Below are positions 1 through 12,174 of a DNA stretch of 64,000 bases, in pieces. A model generated the notes under the pieces. The model saw only the letters and a program-made list of their open reading frames with translations. It searched no databases and was not told where the DNA came from. Source of the DNA: Oikopleura dioica. Lineage: Eukaryota; Chordata; Appendicularia; Copelata; Oikopleuridae. Numbering within the stretch: position 1 is the stretch's first letter; each line of letters begins with the position of its first letter. The stretch lies in assembly GCA_907165135.1 (NCBI GenBank), contig OU015567.1:13397001-13461000 (forward strand), written 5' to 3'. A program made the position numbers and the translations under genes.

Positions 1-1723
1 TTTGCCATCGCGATTTGTTCATCCAGCCAGCTATGAATTTGGTAAGACTTGACAGTCGTCACAGTTCCAAGGCTGCCACCAGATCGCTGCATTTTAGCGA
101 GTTGAGCTCCAAAGGTAACTTGCGAGGCAACATAAGGAGAAAGTGAACGAACGAAGGTAGACATTCGCGCGCGATGTTCCACCAGTGCGTTGGCTACAGT
201 ATCTTTGTTCACGTGGCGGAGTATTGGCGATTCGGACTGCTGATCCTGAAATTAATTTTTAAGGCGATTGGCTTTTTGAACACTTAATTCTTCGTGGCGT
301 GAATGTTTTCATAACTAATTGGCTGGCTCAGACGAACTGTATATATCTGATCAATACTTCTATCGTCTACAATTTCATGGCTGAAAGGATTTCATTTATC
401 CATATTTGCGCTAATAGAATAAGACAGTTTTACATGGAGGCGTGTTTTCTGTCACCAGCCACACACTAAATAATGCAAAAACAAGGGCAGGGAGCACAAA
501 CTGTATTCAAAAACACACATCACTGCCAACATAAAACTATCATCGATGGAATACTTGGCAGGTGCGAAATAATAATCAGAGTCGATGCCAAATCGACGTG
601 TACACGATGCTCACCTTTTGTCCTTGGGGTTTGGAGGATGATCCACGTCGAGAGCGACGGGACAAGGTCATTGCTGCCCGATTGAATATGTTTTCTGAAG
701 ATCCCTTCGACAGCGATTTTGTGGAGCCATTCAGCTTCGAGGAGGAGCTTGAGTCGAGGCTCTTGTTCCACTCTTGTACTCGTTCACGAAGTGGCGAGAG
801 GACGCTATCAGCAAGCTGTCTGAAATTTATCGATAAATACAGAACAAGTCATAGATGAATATCGATTTAAAACTCGAAAACTCTTGAGAGCTAAGGGGAT
901 AAGACGCTGAGCCCCATAATCGCCCTCCCCGGAAGGGCTTCAATCTAGCACTTATCGAGGCGAATACGTTTTAGATGAAATACCATCTGTTCTATTATCG
1001 TAAATACGAGACGGGACTTACTTGACTGAGGCTTCTCGGAGCTCATCTGCGCAGCGTTGTTCGTCAACCAGTTGGCACAACAAAGCTCCGACTTCATCCC
1101 TTCCAGCCGAAGAGCGTGATGAGAAGTTTCCGACTTTGTTGAGCACTTCGAGGAACTGAGAGTGGGCTGCAATTGCCGTCCTATAAAATGTTGATTTGAG
1201 CATGTAATTTTGTTAAAGGAAGTAATAACAATGAAGACAACTTTCTTCCGCGTTTGATTCTTGTAGAAAATAATCGCATTTTGAACTTGTTTTGACCAAA
1301 AACGACTACGTATTTGTAGGGGCTCATAAAGATGAGGCAAGTGTGAAAGCGCATATACAGTTACCACGGGTGGTTTGTCAAAATGAAAGAATAAAGAAGT
1401 AGTGCGGCACGAAACGCGTGAACCGGAACGCTTCTTATTCAGAAGAAAAATCAATGGATCAACAATTAGACGCGTTTCATCTTTGGCCAGATTTTAAGAA
1501 ATCTCGTAATTGCTCAAAACAGACTCTGATAGATATAAAACGGGACACAATAACAGCAATCGGCCTGTGGAAAATTAACGCCTGATTGATTAACAAAAGG
1601 AGCGGGATAAAAATATGGGGATGATTAAAAGGGCAGGTTAAATTCTACTAAGCGGCTTTACCTGACGGCTGAGACGTAGCGCAGTCCAGATGAGATGAGC
1701 TCTTCCCAGATGACGTTCCCGGA
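1..1723 (-). CDS. I-BAR (IMD) domain protein, MTSS1/MIM-like, partial
   Basis: Four minus-strand exons can be read with matching phases: 1662-1723, 1022-1180, 615-819 and 1-245 (open to the window edge). Their order and content follow the I-BAR domain of MTSS1/MIM: a short helix piece with VIWEELI, then an exon with AHSQFLEVLNKV and RDEVGALLCQL, then one with LSPLRERVQEWNKSL, then one with ALVEHRARMSTFVRSL. The known family binds PI(4,5)P2 membranes and promotes protrusions and actin regulation at the cell cortex. A Ser/Arg/Lys-rich insert in the third exon shortens the long helix compared with vertebrate MTSS1. The first exon with the start codon was not found upstream, and the C-terminal half (WH2 in MTSS1) lies outside the window. 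IRSp53-type proteins are a less likely alternative. Confidence 0.82.
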
Positions 1724-3334
1724 CTGAAATTGTGTTTTAGATAAAGAAGTGTATTGCGTCTTAGAATTGACAATCGTAAAATTCAATAAATTAAAGGCTT
1801 TATAAACGAGAAATAGGATTTTGAAAAACTCTCCGCGTCATGTTCAATTTGAAAAAAAAATAATCGATCATGCCATCTGGCCGGAGAGTACTTCCTCGGA
1901 CATTCGCTTCATCTAATCTTCAGGCTGTCCAAAAGAAGAGTAATGAAGGCTTTTGAAGCAGACTGTTGCGGAAGCACTTAATACTGACCCGCTCGGTGCG
2001 GCGCAATTTTCAACAAATATGCTCACAAAGTAGCTTCAGAGGGCACTTTCTGGCCGCTTGCCAAATTGCAATTGACTGACTTAGGCGCCCCTTCTATTTT
2101 GATTCCAAAGGCCGATTTCAATCAGCAGCGACCAGTGTTATTAGAATATTAATGAACTGGCTTACCATAAAAAGAGAGGAAAGAGAAACATTTCTTTTGG
2201 CCATTCTTTTGCTCAATTAGCTTTTTTCAATTTGAAGTGTGTTGTGTATCGATTATACGGATGCACGAGGGTTGATTACGCTCGACATTGACCTACAGTC
2301 TCTCTTCAATCTACTAATTAGCCCATCGACTGTGTTTTGGGCAGCTGAATTCTGTTCTGGACACAGTGCATTGATTTAAAAGAATTAACCCATAAATCAC
2401 TCGCCCGGGGGCAGACCAGTTATCAGGGCCAAGAAGTTTCGGATTAACAGACAGCAGGGGATAATCCGCTTATTCAAAAAGATCAAATCAATTTTGAACT
2501 GACCACAGCTGCTCCAATTCAACATCGTCGACCGACACGCGAGACGGGATTAATCGCCTTCCGCTTCCAGGATACACACAGAAGGCACAATGACTCTGGT
2601 CACAGACCGGACACCACGATTAACACGTCACTAAGAATTGGTCAAACTCAGCAGACTCTTTTAGATGACGACAGAGGTAGTAATGGTCCTTGAAAGCTAC
2701 TTATACGGCATTTATAAAGAAAAAAGTGGCTTCGTAAAATTTAATGCTGACTTTCATGAAATATTTATTGGATCTTTATGGTTGTGGTCTTTTTATGATT
2801 GTTTTGAACATTCGTTGTATCTAAAGTGCCTGGCTAAAGCCGTGATAATAAGATATTTAAATGTTCAGCGAGGCAAAACGGGAGCGGATCCGATTTTGAC
2901 GTGACGCCACAATGCGCCGACGACAGCAATGATATCCCCCAAACAAGTACCATTTTGTAGGGCTGATCCTTTCGAGTCCTCTCGAGGAAGCGCGCGCCCG
3001 AGCGTATAAATTTCGTCGGATGCGTTTGTAGCTAAACATCGCTGCTGGCGGAAATTTGGTTTCGCACCAAACATCCACAGCTCGAGCAAATTTGCCAAAT
3101 CATAAACGAAAATTCATGAGGCGCAGCTGTTTCCTGTTTGCGTAAGCAAGTCTGTGCACCTTAAATATAATGGCAGTTCCTTAAATTCGACCTTTTTGAA
3201 CGTTTATTGCTTCCTAAGGCACATAAAACCATCTTAACAATTCAAAAACTCTTGGCCAGCTTTCTGAATGCTATTTGCATACTTCAAATCATTAAACAGG
3301 AATTGAATAAGTATCCTGTTACGACCGTGAGAAC
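1724..3334. other. Intergenic or 5' intron/UTR DNA, no gene seen
   Basis: I see no exon chain with family resemblance here. It probably holds the first exon(s), first intron or promoter of the minus-strand I-BAR gene, because the exon ending at 1723 is internal to the I-BAR domain. No tRNA or rRNA was recognised. Confidence 0.4.
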
Positions 3335-3338
3335 TTAA

Positions 3339-4090
3339 GGGTAATCCTATACATCGGCGCGGCGCTGCTCGCTCGATCCGCGCTCCGCCAGAACCTATTT
3401 TTCACTCGGCCCTAAAATCCGAACGGAGTGAGATTTTTTCAAAATTTAAAAAGATTCGTAATCTATATACCCTCTTCTATTGCTCTAGCAAAAATGAAAA
3501 AAATCGGCAACGAGGAACTATCTGAAAACCGCCGGTTCCTTCAAAAGACATTTCCCGCCACATTTCTCATTCAAATTTCACGAAAATTAGATGGTCTTGT
3601 AGAGAATCGTCTGTTCTACAATTCCTCTGATTTAGATTTTCTTTTTGTGCTCTCAATAATTCTCTACGATAGTTTGAAGAGAGTGCCATTCTTTTCTGCG
3701 CGAGCGCGCCGTGAGAAATAGGAAGCAAAGAGGCGCGACAAAGAATAGCGCTCTTTTCAAATGACCATATAAAATTATTGAGAGCACAGAATCAAAATCT
3801 AAGAAACAGGAATTGTAGAGCAGACGATTCTCTACAAGACCATCTGATTTACGTGAAATTTGAATGAGAAATGTGGCGGGAAATGTCTTTTGAAGGAAAC
3901 CGGCGGTTTTCAGATGGTTCCTCGTTGCCGATTTTTTCATTTTTGCTAGAGCAATAGAAAAGGGTTTATGGATTACGAATCTTTTGAATTTTGAAAATCT
4001 CACTCCGTTCGGATTTTAGGCCGAGTGAAAATAGGTTCTGGCGGAGCGCGGATCGAGCGAGCAGCGCCGCGCCGATGTATAGGATTACCC
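3339..4090. mobile_element. Palindromic TTAA-flanked DNA element (MITE-like), copy 1
   Basis: The two halves are long inverted copies of each other. The left arm reads GGGTAATCCTATACATCGG from 3339 and the right arm ends with its reverse complement at 4090. Similarity runs inward for roughly 330 bp on each side around a short central spacer. The element is bounded on both sides by TTAA (3335-3338 and 4091-4094), the target duplication of piggyBac-type transposases. The open frames inside (3428-3721 plus, 3653-4003 minus) are the same sequence read on both arms, so they reflect the palindrome and are not genes. No transposase is present, so it would be non-autonomous. Confidence 0.85.
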
Positions 4091-4094
4091 TTAA

Positions 4095-7000
4095 ATATTC
4101 ATCGAGAGGTAGTTGTAGAAATTCCCGAAAAATATGCATGCACAAGAGTCTGCTGGTCGGTTGCTGCATCCACGCAGAAGACACGGTGTATGGATTGGAA
4201 CATGCTGCCTCAACAAAACATCCACCCAAGTTTGAGGTGTCACGAGTTTGTTTCTTTGCGCCTAAATCGCCCTGCAGCTCCTTATCATTGGGTTCCTCCC
4301 GAAACTGCATCTGCTTTATTTTTAAGCCGCGTCTAGACTTATCGATTTCTCATCAAAAGGTTGAGTTTTGCATTATTCCTTATCGAATATAAGGCGGTTT
4401 CGCTTTCTTTGTGTCGACATAAGGGTCTCAAGTGGACAATACCCATACGCGCCCTTTGAACACCACTTCCCGTATTGTCTAATGCCTTTCATCCCTCGAT
4501 AAACTTCTCAATCTGCCTCGCAAATTTGAATCAAAGTCCTAAAAATGTCGCACAGGAAGTCCAAACAAACCCTCCCGCCCGCCCTTTACAATTCACTGAC
4601 CTATTGCAAATTAAAATTCCGCCGGCAATTATATAAATAGTTCACTCTCTTTTATGAAAACAAATGCTTTCAGAGCGGAAAAGCCATGTAATCTCTCAGG
4701 CAATTTAGAAGCTAATTACCATCTGACTCAGAAAGTCATCCGGCAAAGTCAATAACTAGTCAGCGGAAAGGACCTTCCTTAGCGTTCACATTTTTTGAGA
4801 ATCAAAAGAGGTTGACACAAAACAACTTCCTAAATTCCGTCCGTGGAACTAATAAGTTTACCAAATAAATGGTTTGAGGTCCAGTGCTTGCGAGTCCAAC
4901 TTGAGCGACACAAAGCGATTCCATGGTATGTTGTCCACGCGCGAAATGGGCCCCGCTAAATTCCATCCCGACAAGTATTGTCTTGAATACTCAAGTGGAC
5001 ATGTCACGTGTTCGCTTCTTTGTCGAATTTTTCAAAAATTAAAACCGAGCTAGTCCGGAATCTCGGTGTTACTCTGTTGATAAACATCCCCTTTCGCTAA
5101 GGGTCTAACAATTTTTAAAATCTGAAAAATCTAAGTCAATTTGCCGGGGATCAAAGATGCTCCTCAAAATTGAATTTCACCCACCGCTTTGGAAATTTTT
5201 CCTGGTAGGAGCCAGGTGACCTTTTTTGAGGCGGCCTGCGGGACAAGGTCGGGTGAAATCGAAAATGCCTCCCGCTGAGCATTCATCACATACTTAGCTG
5301 GAAACTTTCAAAATGAGCTGTCAATTGTTGCCCCTTACCAAAAAAGACTCACTATTGGAAATGACGATAAGGCCTAATTTGCCGCGAAATCGGCGAATTT
5401 TCCATAATGTTGCGCAATTATTGCTATGGGCCCTAATCCCCGTGCGAGAGCACCTGCAAGCTCTTTTTTCAACCCTTTGTCGAAGAAATTGGCCACTTTG
5501 AAAACTCGATCAAAAAGTGCAAAGTCTTTCTGAGGAGAGATTGAAAATCGCTTTTCAATTATTGACTTGATTTAGATAAAAATCGTGGAATCATAAACTT
5601 GTTGATTCTTTTCGGCAAATTTGACTTGCTCAAGTTTTATGTTGATTTTACACTTTTTAAAAGTTCGCGAAAAAGAGGCGATTTAGACAATGAAGCCGGG
5701 ATTGTTGCTCTCATGGGCGACAAGTGGGGTTTAAAAATAAATCACAAGTAAAATTTTGAAGCGTGGGAAGCGAAGAGAAGGGGACTTATTTTTAGTTTGA
5801 CGATTTTAATCAGCTCAAACAAACCGCAGACTTTGCTCAAGTCGGCTGAGTAGGAAGCGATGAGCTCGAGCTTTTGAGGACGATTTCCGATATGGGAAAA
5901 TAAAAAATGGGACGAGGCCAAATAAGGGCGCTTTTCAGAGGCGGCGACTTTTTAAAAAGTTTGAGTGAACAAAGAGCGGATTTACAGAAAAGTAGTTTTT
6001 GTGTTTATTAGTTACGGGATTTAGGAGTTGATAAGTCCTCCTGACTCTTGCGCGGAAATTATAAAGAGCGCGAAACCTTGTTTACAAAAGCTCAAGGCCA
6101 AAACCCTTAAAAATCGATAACCACTTTAAGTCTTTTGCAAGTGCTTCTCGCATCAATTTCTCATTTTCCGCGGCCGGAGCGGAAAAACCGATCACCGTTT
6201 GAGATCCCTTTCACCCCTGAAAATTCTAGCTGCGAAATTTCACGGGAATCGTCGATCAATAACGATAGAAATTTTTGGAACGGTTTCAAAAGATACTAAT
6301 TTGAAAGTTTAGTACATTATCAATAATCACATTGATTGGCTGTAAAAACATCGGGTAAATTATTATCCGCGGCTGTCAACTTTATTGGATTCGGGTCGGA
6401 AATTGAATGGAATTTTACGATGCGATAAATTGCGATCCTTTTTGCTCATTTACCTTCATCTCATGTCGCACAGAAGTGAATATATCGTTGAGGACTCTTT
6501 CTTCCATCATTTTCGTAAATTTATTTTCATCAACTCTCTTTTTTAGTTTTATCTTGTCGTTTATCCTCTTCTGGAAAGTCTTCTGTTTAATTAACTCTCT
6601 CGTTTGGCGGCGTATCTGACTCCGTTTTCAGTTAATTGTCTTGGGTGAAGGCCAAAATTTTTGGGCGAATTTGAGAAAATTTTCAATTCGGTTCCTCAGC
6701 GTTCGAACGTGTTACTGCTTCGAGTAGCGGGATAATAGGGAGGGCGGCGCGCGTCGTGGGCGCCACGCGCATCGTGCGTCCGAGCTCAGCGCGCAGCCGA
6801 TCCGCCCGCCAGGTGTCGCCACCTTTTACCGCAACAAAACAACCCGCGGTATCCTGCCAAGATCACTGATAACCCAAATTTGGGTGAAATTGATGCTGCG
6901 TTTTGAAATATGCAAATAGATAATGCGGGACATGCATCCTACTAACCTACCTTTTTAAATTCCCTGCTGGGTTCTGAACCAACAATACAGTAAAAGTAGA

Positions 7001-7561
7001 AATCACCCGTTGGGTAAATACTCTTATCTTATCGCTTATCTGGTTGTTCACAGATTCTCATGAAAACACACAAAGGTTCTTATTCATAAAAATTCCAAGA
7101 CAGAGAGTAACTTTTCTATTGTCCAAATAAAAGGTCGGAAATCTCATCTTTCCGTTAGCTTTGACTTACTGTTTGTTAACAGAGCAATTCTAGACGTCAA
7201 ACAGTAGTTGTTCACCCGTAAATCCATTCATGAATTCCAGTTTCAAAGGGGTCTATTTTATCCCAAGATCTATGCGATATTGATTTTGAGAAGAAGAGGC
7301 ACCTCGTAAAATGAAAATTAGGAAATGTCAAGATAGTTGCGAGCGATATTCAAGAATCGCGTGTAGAATTATGATCCTCGTTGTAAATTATGGCTATTGT
7401 TCTGTCAAGACTGGTGAGAAGCAATATTAAGTCGTTCTTTTTTGAAAGTTCTGAATTTCTGAAATGATGAAGTTAATATATTCACTGAGAAGATACCTTC
7501 TGTCAAATCTGCAACCAATTTTTATGACGAAAGAAACAGAATTCTGAAAGCTGAAGCTGAA
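4095..7561. other. Long gene-poor stretch
   Basis: About 3.5 kb without a convincing exon chain on either strand, which is long for this dense window. A CpG- and GC-rich patch occurs near 6730-6850 in otherwise AT-rich sequence and could be a promoter or regulatory island. Short open frames (for example 5313-5501 and 6407-6619) have no signal peptide, domain or homologous pattern that I recognise. Confidence 0.35.
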
Positions 7562-8904
7562 ATGAAGCTTTCTATTGCTCTTGCAAGTGCTGTATTTGCG
7601 GATACGCAGTGTACCTCGAAAGGAGGAACTTGCACTGACTATCGATACACGACATGTTACGCTGGTTACGAGAGATATATTTGTAATGGTGACAGCAACC
7701 GTCAGTGCTGTCTTTACTGCTCGCCAACTTGTGAAGCTAAAGAGGAACTTGACTCAGCCGGCGATTCGAGGTAAGACTAAAATTTTTGAGAACTGAAATC
7801 AACGAGGACTCACCCTTCTTCTTACAACCTTCAAAATTGAATAAGGTGCACAGCAGCTGGTGGCGAGTGTAAGCACAATACGAACTACTGCAACGGAACC
7901 TACCAATCTGGTCTTTGCGGTGGCGGTGCTTCTAGACAGTGCTGCACCGGAAAGGTAAGAGAAGATCTCATTTTGCAGTTGTTACTCTTCCAGGAGGATC
8001 CAGATCCACCAGTTGACGTTGGAGGTGATTATTTCAATCGTTACTACGGTTACAAGCTGGGTGGAAAAATCAGTGGTGAAGATTTTTCGTCATTGAGCTC
8101 AGCGAAGAATAGATGCTCGACCCTTGGCTCCAGCTGTTCTGGAGTTGTGAATGACTACGCAGGACACTATTATTTGTCAACGAGCTATACATTCAGTTCG
8201 GCAAGTGGACAGACCACTTACGAAAAAGGCGAGAAGGAACGCGTCATTACTGTTTTGAAATTGCTCTAAAATAGATTCAAAGCAGCGTTCATCTCATAAA
8301 AGTGGTCGGCAAGATTCGTCCCTCGAGTAGAATGGGAAGCCAGAAGCCCAACTGGTGTAACTAACTTCCAACTTCCAGCACGGCATGGACTGATTGGTCA
8401 TCACACTGCTGGTTCTCACTGTAGCGACAAGGCTTCCTGTATCAGCAATATGAAGGGCACTCAAAACTATCACATGGACTCTTTAGGATGGTCCGATATT
8501 GGATACCAGTTCCTCATTGGAGAAGACGGTCGCATCTATGAGGTAAATTTTCTATCATTTTCGATCATTCTATGAGACAGGGGCGAGGTCAATGGCGACA
8601 AGGAGCTCACTGTAGCAACTGGAACTCGAACACAATTGGCTTCTCGGTCATGGGCAACTTCAGCAACCGTCTTCCGAACCAAAACGCTCTTGATGCTGTG
8701 GATGAGCTCATTGCCTGGCTAGAGCGAAAGAATTATGTGAACAAGAACTGCTACGAGTTCGCCGGTCACCGAGACAAGAATGCAACTGTGTGTCCAGGAG
8801 ATCCTCTCTATGGTAATTTTTAATGCTGATATAGAAGTAATATTCGAACCGTTTTAGCTCACTGGGGATCTGGAAAATATCCATTTTGGCATAGAAAGTG
8901 CTAA
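7562..8904 (+). CDS. Secreted peptidoglycan recognition protein with zinc amidase domain
   Basis: Exons read as 7562-7770, 7846-7954, 7994 to about 8240, about 8302-8542, 8581-8812 and 8858-8904. The protein starts with a signal peptide (MKLSIALASAVFA). Two cysteine-rich repeats follow, each with six cysteines ending in CC (GGTC...RQCC, GGEC...RQCC), then a middle cysteine-containing module, then a PGRP/amidase_2 domain. The amidase residues are all there: IGHHTAG (first zinc His), the Tyr in GYQFLIGEDG, and AGHRD with TVCPGDPLY (second His and Cys). The family binds or cleaves peptidoglycan at the N-acetylmuramoyl-L-alanine bond outside the cell, so this is probably an active immune or gut amidase. 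The intron after the middle module (donor near 8241) is the least certain. The next gene is convergent, its 3' end about 130 bp away. Confidence 0.9.
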
Positions 8905-9035
8905 ATCGAATGAAATTAAGAATAAAATATTTTGTCTTTGGAACGAGTAAGGATTTATTCTTTCATGTACGGACAAAACATTTGAAACAAAATATAAAAA
9001 TGGTGAAGTACAGGTAAAGAGGGATGGGTCGATTT

Positions 9036-10036
9036 CTAATGCTGCTTGACTTTGTTCTTCTGTTCTAAAAATTGCTCCAATGAGCGAATTATGCTCTTGT
9101 TCATTCTGCCGTCGAGGTGTTTGACGCGGTAGCCGTTGTCGATTAAAAGTTGTTGCAGAACGATTGTGGTCTTGTATCCCCATCGACCTTGATTGAAGTT
9201 TAGAGACACGAAATGCATTGGATAGCTACCTGGCTTGGAGTTATATTTGTCGTTGAAGTCACGAGTGAACGCAACCCGCGCGTCTTGGTCGTGGAGGAAC
9301 TGTCGGAAAGCTAAAGATACAATGTCAAATTGAATAATTAACAAGGCCGTCTAGGTAGACATTAATTTGATGTAAGAAAAGCTTTGATGTACTTTCTCAC
9401 CTTTGATGACGGCTGAGGACCATCCGCCTGAAACTGAACTTGGTGATAGATAACCTTCGTCCTTCAAGAAGTCTTGCAAGAGTCCTATCGAATTGTAGCC
9501 GAATCTAAAGCAAATTGACGATTTAAAACTTTGCTTTATTTTACCTCGAGCCTGGCGTAACGCGGTGCTTAGATTTCCTCGCGGAATCTTGCATCATCAA
9601 GAACCTTTGTAGCGACTCCCTTGTGTTGGTGCCAAAGATACCGCATGGCTTCGCGTCGGGGTAGATTCTGAGGTCGTACATGAAGTTTTGAAGAGTTCCA
9701 ATCATCAGCGAGTTGAAAAGATCGTTGACTGGAAGTCGTCCCTTCTCAGAAAGAAATTCTTTCAACGAGTTGATAGAGCGCCAGTCGAATTCATCTGATG
9801 ATGGTTTCGTTTTAATTGTTCTTATGGTAGAATAATATTTTGATAAAATTGTTCATCGCTTACCCTAATTCATATTCTCTGTCGAGGAAAATTGTCAAAC
9901 TGTTCTTCAATTCTCTACTGAGCTGCAGCTCTGGATCGAAACTCGTACTTCGGATTCTTCTGGAGCTTCTTCGTTTGCTTCTGCTTCTGCTCGCCTCAAC
10001 AGAAAACAGCAAAACGCAAAGTTTATAAAAAATCAT
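9036..10036 (-). CDS. Small secreted protein with peptidoglycan-binding-like repeats
   Basis: Start at 10036 with a signal peptide (MIFYKLCVLLFSVEA), then a basic Arg/Ser stretch. Further exons lie at about 9801-9544, 9506-9404 and 9311-9036. The mature part is built of roughly 60-70-residue repeats with a shared pattern: LQxF(L/M) helices, a short Gly-containing turn, then LQRFL or LEQFL (LMIGTLQNFMYDL, NTRESLQRFLMMQD, GYKTTIVLQQLLIDNGY, SIIRSLEQFLEQK). This resembles the PG_binding_1 helical repeat of many cell-wall hydrolases. I infer a peptidoglycan-binding or competing function from that pattern and from the convergent PGRP neighbour. The similarity is weak, so another helical repeat family is possible. 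Confidence 0.6.
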
Positions 10037-11114
10037 AATTGTTGTATTTAAAATAGCCTAGAGAAAAACTGTAACCAAGAGGAAAATTAAATTTCAAAAT
10101 TTCTATTCCTTCGGGATCAGTTTTGAGGAGAGCTTCCTGCCTGCCCCGTCTATTATACCGGCGCCCTCGGAGAAAGAGAAAAGAAAAATAAACAAAAAAT
10201 CTGAGGGGCACGATGAACTTTGTCCGTTAGACGTAAATTCAATTCAAGGGCACGGTTCAAACTAGAATTCGCCGCACAAAAGTGAAGAATCCGTCGAGAG
10301 TTCCATAGAAACAATGAAACGACGAGTTAAATGCGCGTAAAACGACGGAGAATCTGTGAAATATTTCGTCATGCGGCGCTGGAAATTTGTTCTGATTGGT
10401 GTTTGAGAAGGCCAGCGCTCCGAAAAAAGGGTTGGGCTGCATTCGTAAAAACTTCTTACGATATAACGCCTTTCAACTGAATAGCCGATGAATTATTTTT
10501 GGCGAGACATTTTACAAGCTTTCAAAATGCCCTGATCATAAGAATATTTATTTATCATCTTCAGATCCTAAATCTGACGTATTCCTACGAAAGACTCTTG
10601 TACCTCCATCAATCAAAATAAAAGTAATATTTCAGCAGTATTTCTAAAGAGAGATCTAAAAATAAACTCAACCTAAGGTGATACTTCCTCACCATCGATC
10701 AACCGATTTTAGCATCACAAGTTCATGCCGCAGGTTCTCAACCCTCATTTGGTAATTGATCGAGGGTCTATCTTCGTGGTCTAATGTGTACTGAGAGTCT
10801 CAGTCTGAGAGACAGTAGTGTTTCGCCTTCAAGCTGTTATTTTCATAAAATCTTGCCGTCAGAAGTTCTGGCCCAAGAGTATCCTGAACTTCTTCGTCAG
10901 ATAAAAGTTCTATCCTCACCAAAGCTGTCTAATTCCCTGACAGGGACATCTAACTAATGGACTTTCATTGAATATGCAAGCATCATTTATAAGACTATAA
11001 AGCAGCTGTGCACTATGGTTCTCTTTCAAGCCCGGATTTGAAATGTGCTCGTTCAAAAGTACGGTTATAAAATTTTTGATCGGCAGCTTTCTTTTTGAGC
11101 TTACCATTGGAAAC
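10037..11114. other. Intergenic region
   Basis: No exon chain recognised. It separates the divergently oriented secreted repeat protein (-) and the small gene at 11115 (+), so it probably contains both promoters. Confidence 0.35.
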
Positions 11115-11386
11115 ATGCACGACTTAGGACAATCTGACCATGTGGGAGTACTTGATAAGTTTTTCACAAAATTCAAAGAATGTGAAGACGGTAGATTGCT
11201 ATCTTCTCTTCCTTGATTTCGAATCAATTTTCAGAGGCGCTAGAATTCCACGAGAATAAAATAATCCCGTCCACATACAACCAGATAATCGAAGAGTGCG
11301 ATGAGCTTGCCCGAAACTATGCTATCGGAGAGGAACACGTTTTTGTTATGGGCAAACGTCAGAGAAAAGAGAAAATCAACGATTAA
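11115..11386 (+). CDS. Small uncharacterised protein, two exons
   Basis: Exon 1 (11115-11190) starts MHDLGQSDHVGVLDKFF. A 44-bp GT-AG intron leads to exon 2 (11235-11386), which ends GKRQRKEKIND stop. Phase is kept across the intron. The product is about 75 residues, acidic, predicted helical, with no signal peptide or membrane segment. I do not recognise a family. Upstream exons may exist because the frame stays open to the left of the chosen ATG. The intron size matches the window's usual intron, which is the main support for a real gene. Confidence 0.45.
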
Positions 11387-12174
11387 TACTATTGACTCTT
11401 AGAACTGTATCCTCACACTTTAGATCCATCACCCCCAGTGTTGACAATAAAGAAAAGGTTTACGATCTCGCTTGATCCTTTCTGTTTTCCTTCCGGCTGT
11501 GCGTCTACATCATATTTTGCTCGACTACAGAATACTCGCAGAAGAAACAGAGTCACAGTAGTCGTTTCCACAGCTCGTATATTGCGAGAAAATTGGTAGT
11601 GCGAGCGGAGTTTTTGATGGAGATGATTTGATGAACGTATTTCATGTCTTCGCGCGGCATGAATCTCTTTCTCACTTGTTCTGCCTGGATGAGTCTGGTG
11701 TTCGCCAGGTCTACTCACGACCGAGGTGAACTTTTATTGAAATGTCGATGTTTTAAGGGGTGCATTGTGATTTTTGCGAAAATATGCGCTCTACGAATCT
11801 TTGCCGAAAATTTTATTATTTTTTAATTTGTCGGAATCAAGGAAGACTCCCTAGTAGGTAGTCCTAAGCATAGGCAAATCATAGTTAGATTTAAGCCCTG
11901 ATGAAATGTGTAGATTCCACTTCTGAAGTTCACCTATGATCCCCTTTAACTTTGCTTTCGTCAGTTTTCGCGAGGTCAGCTTTTTGAGCCGTTCGCTGGG
12001 CTGGGCTAGCCATTAATGAAGGTGTTAGCTATAATCTATCACTGTGGTGACATTGAGCTATTAGTTGGTGCCTTATCTTTGCAAGTGTTCTCCTGATCAT
12101 TCGAGGATCCGCACTTTTGACTCTGAGGGGCCAGCATTTTTTTAATCAAAAGAGAGAAGTGAATACTGAATAAA
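11387..12174. other. Intergenic region with a weak minus-strand open frame
   Basis: A minus-strand open frame at 11413-11718 gives a plausible but unrecognised tail (EIVNLFFIVNTGGDGSKV). No exon chain could be built around it. The rest shows nothing I can name. Confidence 0.25.

Noticed and set aside
3428-4003. Two similar open frames on opposite strands in the first TTAA element, looking like a paralogous gene pair
   Set aside because: They are the two arms of one inverted repeat; the similarity comes from the palindrome. No domain, no splice context.
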